From a virus, in IMG/VR virus record IMGVR_UViG_3300001460_000113, positions 1 through 30,841 of that record: 30,841 bases of DNA; one strand, written 5' to 3'. Each line of letters opens with the position of its first letter. Position 1 is the first letter of the stretch. Shown here piece after piece: positions 1 to 5,170 of this stretch. A program made the position numbers and the translations under genes. The notes beneath the pieces are model-generated. The model worked only from the letters and a program-made list of their open reading frames with translations. It ran no database searches and was not told where the DNA came from.

Positions 1-1
1 G

Positions 2-226
2 GCAGATGCATTGGCCGAGCTTTTTAAAGCTGGTAAAATTGAATCAATCGATGTTAGCATAACAAATGATGCTCGCGCAGTGGCCACTATGAAAGTCATA
101 GAGGCATATAAAAAATCCCAAGCTCAGCGGTCACCTGATCAGATTGCAGAAGAGCGTGCAATGGCTCGGGCCGCTTTTGGTCTTGATGCTGACCTTGTAG
201 ATGTATTTACAGGGGAGAGATTCTAA
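2..226 (+). CDS. C-terminal part of an unidentified phage protein
   Basis: The open frame enters from the left edge with no start in the window, so only about 74 C-terminal residues are visible. They are alanine-, charge- and helix-rich (ADALAELFKAGKIES at the edge, then EERAMARAAFGLDAD) and end in DVFTGERF. No catalytic motif or membrane segment is visible. The frame could begin at the TTG at base 11, but it stays open to base 2, so truncation by the window is more likely. Its TAA shares one base with the ATG of the next tiny gene (TAATG), as at many junctions in this phage. Function unknown. Confidence 0.75.
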   Translation, partial: ADALAELFKAGKIESIDVSITNDARAVATMKVIEAYKKSQAQRSPDQIAEERAMARAAFGLDADLVDVFTGERF

Positions 227-306
227 TGGGTACTTTTGTAGCGACTGCATTATTCTTTTGTGCCCTAGCATTAGCTTCATGGGTATGTGAAACTTTTTTA
301 GATTAA
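226..306 (+). CDS. 26-residue hydrophobic miniprotein
   Basis: An ATG overlapping the previous stop (TAATG) opens a 26-codon frame. It encodes a nearly uncharged hydrophobic stretch (GTFVATALFFCALALASWV) followed by CETFLD and TAA. That is the length and composition of a single membrane-spanning helix with a short acidic tail. There is no good separate Shine-Dalgarno, so translation would be by coupling to the upstream gene. Such tiny membrane proteins are common in T4-like early regions but often go unannotated. Family not recognised. The overlap geometry and membrane-like composition favour a real gene, but it is short enough to be chance. Confidence 0.45.
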   Translation: MGTFVATALFFCALALASWVCETFLD

Positions 307-320
307 ATTGAAATTAACTG

Positions 321-349
321 TTGACCTTTGTTTAAAAAGGTGTGATACT
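321..349 (+). promoter_or_regulatory. Sigma70-like promoter P1 with palindromic spacer
   Basis: TTGACC (321-326), a 17-nt spacer and GATACT (344-349) fit a host sigma70 promoter for the gene starting at 374. The motif ACCTTTGTTTAAAAAGGT at 324-341 is an inverted repeat (ACCTTT/AAAGGT, 6-nt centre) lying between the -35 and -10. The 25 bases 318-342 recur identically at 2762-2786, just upstream of another transcription unit. Confidence 0.7.
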
Positions 350-373
350 AAGGTTAACAAAAGGGAATACATT

Positions 374-589
374 ATGAGTTGGACATTAAGCGCAACACAC
401 AGCACTAGAAATTGGGACAATCCTGATTGGCCAAGCGACAATTTGGTTGGAAATGCTATGACTGTTGATACTTGGGCTGAAGCAGAGTCTTGGTGGGAGT
501 GCTGGTCTTTGGCTAGGAATGTTAATAGAACTGTTAGTACATTGACTGATAATAGTACTAATACTGTTGTTAGAGTATCGTTGGATTAA
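374..589 (+). CDS. Small tryptophan-rich hypothetical protein
   Basis: 71 residues. The ATG at 374 is chosen because AAAGGG lies 8 nt upstream and promoter P1 (321-349) ends just before it. The frame stays open upstream to a TTG at 308, but that would place the promoter inside the coding region. The protein is soluble-looking, with six tryptophans (MSWTL, NWDNPDWPSDN, TWAEAESWWECWSLA) and a threonine/asparagine-rich C-terminal beta-like segment. No known domain recognised. First gene behind P1, so probably expressed early by host RNA polymerase. Confidence 0.7.
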   Translation: MSWTLSATHSTRNWDNPDWPSDNLVGNAMTVDTWAEAESWWECWSLARNVNRTVSTLTDNSTNTVVRVSLD

Positions 590-601
590 GGAAAATATAT
601 T

Positions 602-916
602 ATGCGAATAAAAGAAGCAATGAGCATCTTGAAAAAAGAAACAAAAAGTGGAACTCGAGGTTCTACTATAAAAGAAGTAGTCGCAGCCTTGGATAAAGAG
701 ACTGCGGATTTCCGTTCTCATACGCGTCCTGGAGTAACTATAAAAGTACTTCAAGCGTACGAAGAGTATAAAATGAACCAGGGTTATTATTGGAAGGGTA
801 CTGATCATGATACCTGGGCTGTTATAACCGATCCTGATCATCCTAATTTTAGAGAAGAAGCTATGGAAGATCTTCTTGCAGATGTATTAATGGCTTGGGA
901 ATCGTCTAATGCCTGA
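602..916 (+). CDS. Hypothetical protein, 104 aa
   Basis: Starts at ATG 602 with AAGGAAA about 8 nt upstream. The N-terminal half is basic and helical (MRIKEAMSILKKETKSG, then TIKEVVAALDKETADFRSHTR). The C-terminal half is acidic (DHDTWAVITDPDHPNFREE, then MEDLLADVLMAWESSNA). No catalytic signature, signal peptide or membrane segment is seen. Its end overlaps the start of the next gene by 8 nt (ATGCCTGA), which suggests translational coupling in the operon headed by P1. Function unknown. Confidence 0.75.
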   Translation: MRIKEAMSILKKETKSGTRGSTIKEVVAALDKETADFRSHTRPGVTIKVLQAYEEYKMNQGYYWKGTDHDTWAVITDPDHPNFREEAMEDLLADVLMAWESSNA

Positions 917-1175
917 TACGTTTGAATATGATGGTACTGTATATGACGTTACCTTTGGTGTAGAAAATGAAATGGTCCGTCACGGAGGTCCTTTTGACCG
1001 CGGATCTGCAGACAGCTATTATCGTCGTATGCTAGATCCCCACTATTTTGTTAGTGGGACTAATCGGTCTGAGCGTGTGGGACATAACCGCATGACCCAA
1101 GCGCAGATTAAAGAATATCATGCTGGGCATGAATATAATGAAGTGGTCAATCAAGACTGGAAGGATTGGGGTTGA
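909..1175 (+). CDS. Small conserved phage protein with DRGSADSYYRR motif
   Basis: 88 residues, overlapping the previous gene by 8 nt. The central segment (GGPFDRGSADSYYRRMLDPHYF, residues about 26-47) followed by MTQAQIKEYHAGHEYNE resembles, from memory, a small family widespread in phages and their hosts whose members carry a D-R-G-x-A-D-x-Y-Y-x-R core and a downstream helix around EYHAGY. No function is established for that family as far as I know. The frame ends in a TGA that overlaps a TTG start of the next gene. The sequence shows conserved-looking aromatic and charged residues but no recognised catalytic centre. Confidence 0.7.
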   Translation: MPDTFEYDGTVYDVTFGVENEMVRHGGPFDRGSADSYYRRMLDPHYFVSGTNRSERVGHNRMTQAQIKEYHAGHEYNEVVNQDWKDWG

Positions 1176-1363
1176 TATATAAAAACGAAAAATATGGTGA
1201 GGATAGACATTACTCGCTATGTAATGATGGAATGGGTTTTTGGACTCTTCGTGAATTTGTTAATAAATGTAAAAAAACATCGTTGACATTAGAGACAGAA
1301 GAGAAGATACTATTTGTGAAACGTCTGAAGGAGAATGGTTGGTATGAATATATTCGCAGCTGA
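1172..1363 (+). CDS. Small hypothetical protein, 63 aa, TTG start
   Basis: The TTG at 1172 overlaps the previous TGA and sits 6 nt after AAGGA (1161-1165), so it is preferred over the in-frame TTG at 1166, which is too close to that site. The protein begins IYKNEKYGEDRHYSLCNDG, followed by a basic helical segment (REFVNKCKKT) and KILFVKRLKENGWYEYIRS at the end. Function unknown. The 3' half contains a strong sigma70-like promoter and the Shine-Dalgarno and start of the next gene, so its tail is under overlapping constraints. Confidence 0.5.
   Translation: MIYKNEKYGEDRHYSLCNDGMGFWTLREFVNKCKKTSLTLETEEKILFVKRLKENGWYEYIRS
1283..1311 (+). promoter_or_regulatory. Sigma70-like promoter P2, intragenic
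   Basis: TTGACA (1283-1288, a perfect -35), exactly 17 nt, then GATACT (1306-1311), the same -10 as P1. It lies inside the 1172-1363 gene and 33 nt before the start at 1344, so it would give extra transcripts of the downstream genes. The spacer is purine-rich and lacks the palindrome of P1 and P3. Confidence 0.5.
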
Positions 1364-1616
1364 ATTGGCAAAAGAAGTAACTAAATTCCGTAAAGCTGAA
1401 GAGCGTAAGGAAATTGCATTTGCTCTAAAACAGAGACGGCAGCAAGATGCTTTCATGAAAAAGCAGGCTCGTCAGGCTCGCGTTAAGCGCGAAGACAAAT
1501 CTATGCTTCGCAAGGAAGAATTTTATTGGAGCGACGCTCCTAAGTATGCCCAGCAATATTATGGTGAGGTGTATCATGAAACTACTCGTCATGATAATGA
1601 GTGGGGGGATTATTAA
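1344..1616 (+). CDS. Basic helical hypothetical protein, 90 aa
   Basis: ATG 1344 is preferred. The AAGGAGA at 1328-1334 directly abuts the earlier in-frame ATG at 1335, leaving no spacing, but lies about 10 nt from 1344. The first 60 residues are almost entirely charged helix (FRKAEERKEIAFALKQRRQQ, KKQARQARVKREDKS), followed by an aromatic C-terminus (FYWSDAPKYAQQYYGEVYHE) ending EWGDY. The strong positive charge would allow nucleic-acid binding, but that is only inference. It overlaps the preceding gene by about 20 nt and joins the next through TAATG. Expected to be transcribed from P2. Confidence 0.65.
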   Translation: MNIFAAELAKEVTKFRKAEERKEIAFALKQRRQQDAFMKKQARQARVKREDKSMLRKEEFYWSDAPKYAQQYYGEVYHETTRHDNEWGDY

Positions 1617-1906
1617 TGTTAGATAACAATTTGAAAGGGAATGTCATGATGTATGATATTACAACTAAGTCTCGTGATGAGATGATTGCTGAATTGCAGA
1701 AACGGGAATGTGAAGTTTTGTTTCGTAAGATTAATGGAGACGAGCGGCGTATGACCTGCACTCTTCAAGAATCTGTTTTGCCTACTACAACTCCCAATCC
1801 AGAAAAGAAGCCTCGGCCAGTCAATGAAGCAAACATTGTTGCATGGGATGTCAAGGCAAATGGCTTTCGCTCGTTTCGTGTAGAAAATGTTGTGTCTTTT
1901 TCCTAG
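1616..1906 (+). CDS. DUF2693/WYL_2-type SH3-like barrel protein
   Basis: The ATG at 1616 overlaps the upstream TAA and follows a G-rich Shine-Dalgarno region (1602-1608). ATGs at 1646/1649 behind GAAAGGG are alternatives. The pattern FRKINGDERRMTCTLQESVLP, then AWDVKANGFRSFRVENVVSF, matches the small Sm/SH3-like barrel family found in T4-like phages (DUF2693, also called WYL_2). Members are about 80-100 residues: a strand pair with K-x-(D/N)-G-x-x-R-x-M-x-C-T, a proline-rich linker, and a closing W-D-x-x-x-x-G-x-R-S-F strand. The biochemical role is unknown, and ligand or nucleic-acid binding is only suggested by the fold. The stop lies directly before a late promoter. Confidence 0.65.
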   Translation: MLDNNLKGNVMMYDITTKSRDEMIAELQKRECEVLFRKINGDERRMTCTLQESVLPTTTPNPEKKPRPVNEANIVAWDVKANGFRSFRVENVVSFS

Positions 1907-1914
1907 TATAAATA
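1907..1914 (+). promoter_or_regulatory. T4-type late promoter TATAAATA
   Basis: An exact TATAAATA, the T4 late promoter octamer, immediately follows the stop at 1904-1906. It lies 25 nt before the GTG at 1939, in the same position as the late promoters that precede structural genes farther right. It would place the membrane protein and the first oxygenase under gp33-dependent late transcription. Confidence 0.65.
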
Positions 1915-1938
1915 TCAATGATTAATTAAGGAGATTAA

Positions 1939-2184
1939 GTGTTGGACTATTCTCAATTTTTTACTAAGTTTTTATTTCAAGGAGGACAGATAGATCCTAC
2001 CATCATTAGCTGGCTTATTATTTTAGGAGCTTCGGCTTGCGCATTTATGGTTGGCCGGAATTTGGGTATTCTATCTCGTGAAGATATTGCTGAAACTACT
2101 ATTCAATATCTTATCGATAATAATTTTCTAAGAGCTAAAAAAGTAGACGGTAAATGGGAAATTCTTGACCTGGATGAAAAGTAA
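1939..2184 (+). CDS. Small membrane-anchored protein, 81 aa
   Basis: GTG start at 1939, preceded by AAGGAG (1928-1933) at ideal spacing. One hydrophobic segment (residues about 19-40, IISWLIILGASACAFMVGRN) is followed by a hydrophilic C-terminal domain (REDIAETTIQYLIDNNFLRA, then KKVDGKWEILDLDEK). This looks like a single-pass inner-membrane protein with a small cytoplasmic domain. Similar short proteins occur in marine T4-like phages, without known function. It directly follows a TATAAATA late promoter, and its TAA overlaps the ATG of the first oxygenase (TAATG), so the two are probably co-expressed and translationally coupled. Confidence 0.75.
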   Translation: MLDYSQFFTKFLFQGGQIDPTIISWLIILGASACAFMVGRNLGILSREDIAETTIQYLIDNNFLRAKKVDGKWEILDLDEK

Positions 2185-2747
2185 TGTCCAAGGCCTTACA
2201 CTATAGTGTTATAGGAGTATGTGAAAACGTATTAGAACAAGATGAAATTGACTACGTTAAAAAACTTTTGAAAGAACAACGAGAGTTTAAACCATTCGAG
2301 GATTCATTAATGGTCGCGACATGGCAGGTCGAGGTGTTGTTAACAGATCCTATTATGCTCAATATTACTGGTAAGATTAAACAAGCGACTGAAAAAGTGA
2401 TGGGTGTAAAACTTAGCAATAAAGGTGATGATTTCAGAGGTGATATTATCGAGTATCGCAAAGGATCTTGTGCCAAAGGTCATTATGATAATATGCCTGG
2501 TCGTATGGGCAAACAAGTTAAAGAACAAATTACTGTTGTTACCATGATTGATTTAAGTGATGACCTTGTTGGAGGTGATGCATGGTTTGCCAAAAACAAA
2601 AACACCTCTGCTACTCATAAAATGATTCCTGGACCATTTGGAACTGGAGATATGCTAATGTATGGATATGATACATTTCACGGAGTTTCAGAGTTAATAG
2701 CAGGAAGAAGAGTTGTTTTGATATCTTGGTTTTCAAAAATAAATTAA
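2184..2747 (+). CDS. 2-oxoglutarate/Fe(II)-dependent oxygenase 1
   Basis: 187 residues, a typical size for the phage P4H-like oxygenase family. The iron-binding H-x-D is H100-Y-D102 (AKGHYDNMPG). The distal histidine is H166 (YDTFHGVSE) and the 2-oxoglutarate-binding arginine is R175 or R176 (AGRRVVLISWF), with the jelly-roll strands MIDLSDDLVGGDAWF and GTGDMLMYG between them. All residues needed for Fe(II)/2OG chemistry are present. Such enzymes hydroxylate proteins, nucleic acids or small molecules with O2 and 2-oxoglutarate. The substrate here cannot be read from the sequence. Coupled to the preceding membrane protein through TAATG and probably driven by the TATAAATA at 1907. Family assignment strong, substrate unknown. 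Confidence 0.88.
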   Translation: MSKALHYSVIGVCENVLEQDEIDYVKKLLKEQREFKPFEDSLMVATWQVEVLLTDPIMLNITGKIKQATEKVMGVKLSNKGDDFRGDIIEYRKGSCAKGHYDNMPGRMGKQVKEQITVVTMIDLSDDLVGGDAWFAKNKNTSATHKMIPGPFGTGDMLMYGYDTFHGVSELIAGRRVVLISWFSKIN

Positions 2748-2764
2748 AAAAGTACGATTAGCTG

Positions 2765-2793
2765 TTGACCTTTGTTTAAAAAGGTGAGATAAT
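2765..2793 (+). promoter_or_regulatory. Sigma70-like promoter P3 with palindromic spacer
   Basis: TTGACC (2765-2770), 17 nt, GATAAT (2788-2793). It carries the same ACCTTT/AAAGGT inverted repeat (2768-2785) as P1, within a 25-bp identical core (2762-2786 equals 318-342). It precedes the gene at 2819, which has a strong GGAGG Shine-Dalgarno at 2809-2813. Confidence 0.72.
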
Positions 2794-2818
2794 AATTTAT
2801 ATTATGATGGAGGTTTGA

Positions 2819-3451
2819 ATGGCACGTAAGAAATTAACACCAGACGAGATGGCAGCTAAGGTTGCTAAGATGAAAGCTACTAAGGCTGCTAACAAAGCAA
2901 AGGCTTTAGAGACACTAGGATTGTCTAAGTATAATCGTACTCCAATGAAGACTCGCAAGAAGCGGATCATGACTGAAGAACAAAAAGCAGCTGCATCAGA
3001 GCGGCTTGCAAAAGCTCGAGAAGCTAAAGGACCTTCTCAGTTATTGACTGTTCATGAATCGCTTAGAAATATTCCTGATACTGATCCTTTTGCTCCTGCA
3101 CGAGTTCGTGGGTGGATTAAGAATCAGTCAATGATGTTAAAGTCTATGAGATCTATGAAAGACTCTAAGGATGCTAAAGAGCGTGCAGCTTATATTGATA
3201 CTGAGTGTTACTTAGCTAATCTGCAGGCGTACCTACGTACTGGCACTTATTTAGATCATCGTTGGGGATCTGAGAAGCAACATAAAGCAAAAATGAAATG
3301 TGTTGCCATGGCATACTATCCAGATGGTACGCCTAAACGAACAGTGGGTACTTGGTATCCTGACATTGGAACTTATACTAAAGAAATGGAATATGACGAT
3401 AATGGACACAGACCAGCTGCTAACAAAAACAAAGTTCACAAAGCTAGTTGA
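2819..3451 (+). CDS. Conserved basic protein upstream of gp33
   Basis: 210 residues behind promoter P3 and a strong GGAGG. The N-terminal 70 residues are extremely rich in lysine and alanine (AAKVAKMKATKAANKAKAL, PMKTRKKRIMTEEQKAAASE) and probably form a helical, nucleic-acid-binding-like arm. The remainder looks globular (RVRGWIKNQSMMLKSMRS, TECYLANLQAYLRTGTYLD, MAYYPDGTPKRTVGTWYPDI). From memory, similar proteins sit beside gp33 in marine T4-like phages without assigned function. Its position recalls T4 dsbA, a DNA-binding protein next to gene 33, but I see no sequence basis for equating them. The last 50 nt overlap the gp33 start in another frame. Confidence 0.75.
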   Translation: MARKKLTPDEMAAKVAKMKATKAANKAKALETLGLSKYNRTPMKTRKKRIMTEEQKAAASERLAKAREAKGPSQLLTVHESLRNIPDTDPFAPARVRGWIKNQSMMLKSMRSMKDSKDAKERAAYIDTECYLANLQAYLRTGTYLDHRWGSEKQHKAKMKCVAMAYYPDGTPKRTVGTWYPDIGTYTKEMEYDDNGHRPAANKNKVHKAS

Positions 3452-3632
3452 AGAAACAGTTAAGGAACATCGGTCAAACTATATGGATGCTATTATACAT
3501 ATCTGTAGTGACATCGACATTGATCTCGAGGATGTTAGGAGATTCATTTCTCCTGTCATCAAGGAAAAAATAGAGGCAGAAGCTATGACGCTAAATTACC
3601 TGCCTAGACAAAACACTCTACCGGTAGGTTAA
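3402..3632 (+). CDS. 33: Late-transcription coactivator gp33
   Basis: 76 residues from ATG 3402 (MDTDQLLTKTKFTKLVEET). ATG 3393 is an alternative, three codons longer. The body aligns with T4 gp33 as I recall it: FTKLVEET with T4 IEKMVEEFG, NYMDAIIHICSDIDIDLED with a YLEATTAFLEENSI region, FISPVIKEKIEAEAMTLNYL with FIPSGIIEKIQSEAIDENLL. T4 gp33 (112 aa) binds the RNA polymerase beta-flap and links the sliding clamp to late promoter opening with sigma factor gp55. The N-terminal extension is shorter here. The location just upstream of gp32 also matches T4. The start is nested 50 nt inside the preceding gene. It is expected to act on the TATAAATA sites of this window. Confidence 0.82.
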   Translation: MDTDQLLTKTKFTKLVEETVKEHRSNYMDAIIHICSDIDIDLEDVRRFISPVIKEKIEAEAMTLNYLPRQNTLPVG

Positions 3633-3633
3633 C

Positions 3634-4194
3634 ATGACAGGCATTATTCCACCCAAATTATTTGTAAAAAGATCTGATGTTCCAATTCAATCGTTAATGG
3701 ATATGGACTTTGCTCCATCAAGAGAAACACCAGCTCTTGTATATAAAGAAGGGCACCCAGATAAACCCCACGATGATAGAAAAACAACACTTAAAATGGA
3801 TATTAAGCCTCAGGAATATCCTGAGGTCTGTAAGGCCTTATTGAATATTATTTCTATATGGGATAAAGCTCTTGATCCTGCTGACTTTGTTGTATCTGAA
3901 TTTAACTATCTCAAGTATGGAGTAGGTGATCTATTTAAAAAGCATAAAGATAGATTACCAGATAATTCTGGCAGTCTAAAACCTCGCCTATTTTCTACAT
4001 CAACTATTATAAAAGTCTCTGATGACTTGAAGGGTGGGGAGTTTCGCATATGGCCTGAAGACGAGTCAACTACAATTGAATGTAACTTAGATGTTGGTGA
4101 CACAATATTCTTTTCTTCGCAGACTATGCACGAAGTAAATACAGTATATTCAGGAAACAGGGAAGTTCTTGTTGCCTGGATTACGCATAAATAG
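3634..4194 (+). CDS. 2-oxoglutarate/Fe(II)-dependent oxygenase 2
   Basis: 186 residues, one base after the gp33 stop. The catalytic set is complete: H104-K-D106 (FKKHKDRLPDN), distal H166 (SSQTMHEVNT) and 2OG-binding R176 (SGNREVLVAWI), with a jelly-roll core (STIIKVSDDLKGGEFRIW, then VGDTIFF). Residue numbering is almost the same as in the oxygenase at 2184 (H100/D102/H166/R175), but overall sequence similarity is low, so the two are distant relatives rather than a recent duplication. It sits between the transcription coactivator and gp32. Substrate unknown. DNA, nucleotide or protein hydroxylation are all possible, and the neighbourhood does not decide between them. Confidence 0.87.
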   Translation: MTGIIPPKLFVKRSDVPIQSLMDMDFAPSRETPALVYKEGHPDKPHDDRKTTLKMDIKPQEYPEVCKALLNIISIWDKALDPADFVVSEFNYLKYGVGDLFKKHKDRLPDNSGSLKPRLFSTSTIIKVSDDLKGGEFRIWPEDESTTIECNLDVGDTIFFSSQTMHEVNTVYSGNREVLVAWITHK

Positions 4195-4200
4195 TATACT
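4172..4200 (+). promoter_or_regulatory. Candidate promoter for gp32
   Basis: TTGCCT (4172-4177), 17 nt, TATACT (4195-4200) fits a sigma70 promoter with a moderate -35 and a good -10. The -35 and spacer lie in the end of oxygenase 2. A late-like CATAAATA (4186-4193) overlaps the same stretch, so gp32 may have early and late transcription from one place. Positional inference only. Confidence 0.4.
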
Positions 4201-4205
4201 ATACG

Positions 4206-4238
4206 AACATACAAACATACAATATATATTTTAAACAA
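4206..4238 (+). promoter_or_regulatory. G-free leader of gp32 mRNA, possible autoregulatory site
   Basis: A 33-nt run without a single G directly precedes the AAGGAG Shine-Dalgarno of gp32 (4237-4242). It contains a tandem 8-mer ACATACAA (4207-4214 and 4215-4222) followed by an A/T alternating tract. An RNA leader lacking G cannot form stable hairpins. T4 gp32 represses its own translation by binding an unstructured A/U-rich leader, so this is a plausible equivalent operator. Confidence 0.45.
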
Positions 4239-4248
4239 GGAGACTTAA

Positions 4249-5169
4249 ATGTCATTCGCAGCACTAAAAAATAACCGTACAGATCTTTCTAAACTGGTTG
4301 CACAAGCACAAGAAACATCTGGCAGTAACACTAAACGGCAATCAGACGATCCTCGCTTTTGGCAGCCTACTCGAGACAAAGCTGGTAACGGTTATGCCGT
4401 CATTCGCTTTCTTCCTGGTGATGCAGAAGCATCTACTCCATGGGTACGGTACTGGGATCATGCATTCAAAGGACCAACAGGTCAGTGGTATATTGAGAAG
4501 TCATTGACTTCTATTGGCCAGCAGGATCCTCTATCAGAGTTAAATAGTAAGATGTGGAACTCTGGTAATGAATCAGATAAGGGCATTGTACGTCAGCGTA
4601 AACGTAACCTACGTTATGTTGCCAACGTGTTAATTGTATCTGATCCATCCGCACCAGAGAACGAAGGTCAAGTTAAACTATATCGTTTTGGTAAGAAGAT
4701 CTTTGATAAGATAATGGACAGCATGCAGCCTCAGTTTCCTGATGAGAAGCCTGTTAATCCATTTGATATGTGGGAAGGTGCAGACTTTACTGTTAAGATT
4801 CGTAAGGTCGAAGGCTATCCTAACTATGATGCATCTACATTCAAAGCACCAGCTGCAATTGGTGAAGATACATTCATGGAAGACCTTTATGGTAAGCAAC
4901 ATGAGATGATTGAGTTTACTGAACCTAAGAACTATAAGAGTTATGATGAGCTCAAGTCTCGCTTAGCTATGGTTTTGGGTGAGCAAGCTCCTCGTACTCA
5001 GAAGCAAGAAGCAGCATTAGAACTGGATGATGAGATTCCTCAATTTCCATCTGCACCTGCTCCAGAAGCGGCTGCATCAGCACCAGCAGCTAAGGTTAGT
5101 ACCGCAGAGTCCAAGATGGACGATGATGATACTATGCAATACTTTGCTAAGTTAGCAGCAGAAGACTAA
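4249..5169 (+). CDS. 32: Single-stranded DNA-binding protein gp32
   Basis: 306 residues, close to T4 gp32 (301). The basic N-terminal arm (MSFAALKNNRTDLSKLVAQA) is followed by the OB-fold core with family motifs (DPRFWQPTRDKAGNGYAVIRF, TPWVRYWDHAFKGPTGQWYI, NLRYVANVLIVSDPSAPENE, NPFDMWEGADFTVKIRKVEG, PNYDASTF). The tail is Ala/Pro-rich and ends in a very acidic stretch (ESKMDDDDTMQYFAKLAAED), as in T4, where it contacts replication partners. It coats single-stranded DNA in replication, recombination and repair. Oddity: there is no cysteine anywhere, so the zinc site of T4 gp32 (one His, three Cys) is absent. A strong Shine-Dalgarno lies 6 nt before ATG. Its stop is one base from the stop of the convergent tape-measure gene. 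Confidence 0.96.
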   Translation: MSFAALKNNRTDLSKLVAQAQETSGSNTKRQSDDPRFWQPTRDKAGNGYAVIRFLPGDAEASTPWVRYWDHAFKGPTGQWYIEKSLTSIGQQDPLSELNSKMWNSGNESDKGIVRQRKRNLRYVANVLIVSDPSAPENEGQVKLYRFGKKIFDKIMDSMQPQFPDEKPVNPFDMWEGADFTVKIRKVEGYPNYDASTFKAPAAIGEDTFMEDLYGKQHEMIEFTEPKNYKSYDELKSRLAMVLGEQAPRTQKQEAALELDDEIPQFPSAPAPEAAASAPAAKVSTAESKMDDDDTMQYFAKLAAED

Positions 5170-5170
5170 A

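Noticed and set aside
308-373. TTG start at 308 for the first gene behind P1
   Set aside because: It would put the promoter P1 inside coding sequence; ATG 374 has a proper ribosome site.
386-841. Long minus-strand frame (151 codons) across the first small genes
   Set aside because: It runs antisense to two well-formed plus-strand genes with ribosome sites and promoter P1. Its composition (Ser/Phe/Tyr-rich) is that of a shadow frame.
3300-3401. Longer gp33 beginning at ATG 3300
   Set aside because: The extra 34 residues lie wholly inside the preceding gene, lack a ribosome site, and have no counterpart in the gp33 family as I know it.
1-4250. tRNA genes or a CRISPR array in the small-gene region
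   Set aside because: No cloverleaf with a TTCGA-type T-loop and no regularly spaced repeats could be recognised by eye.
4298-4507. Alternative plus-strand frame within gp32
   Set aside because: Fully inside the well-supported gp32 gene in another frame, with no initiation signal.
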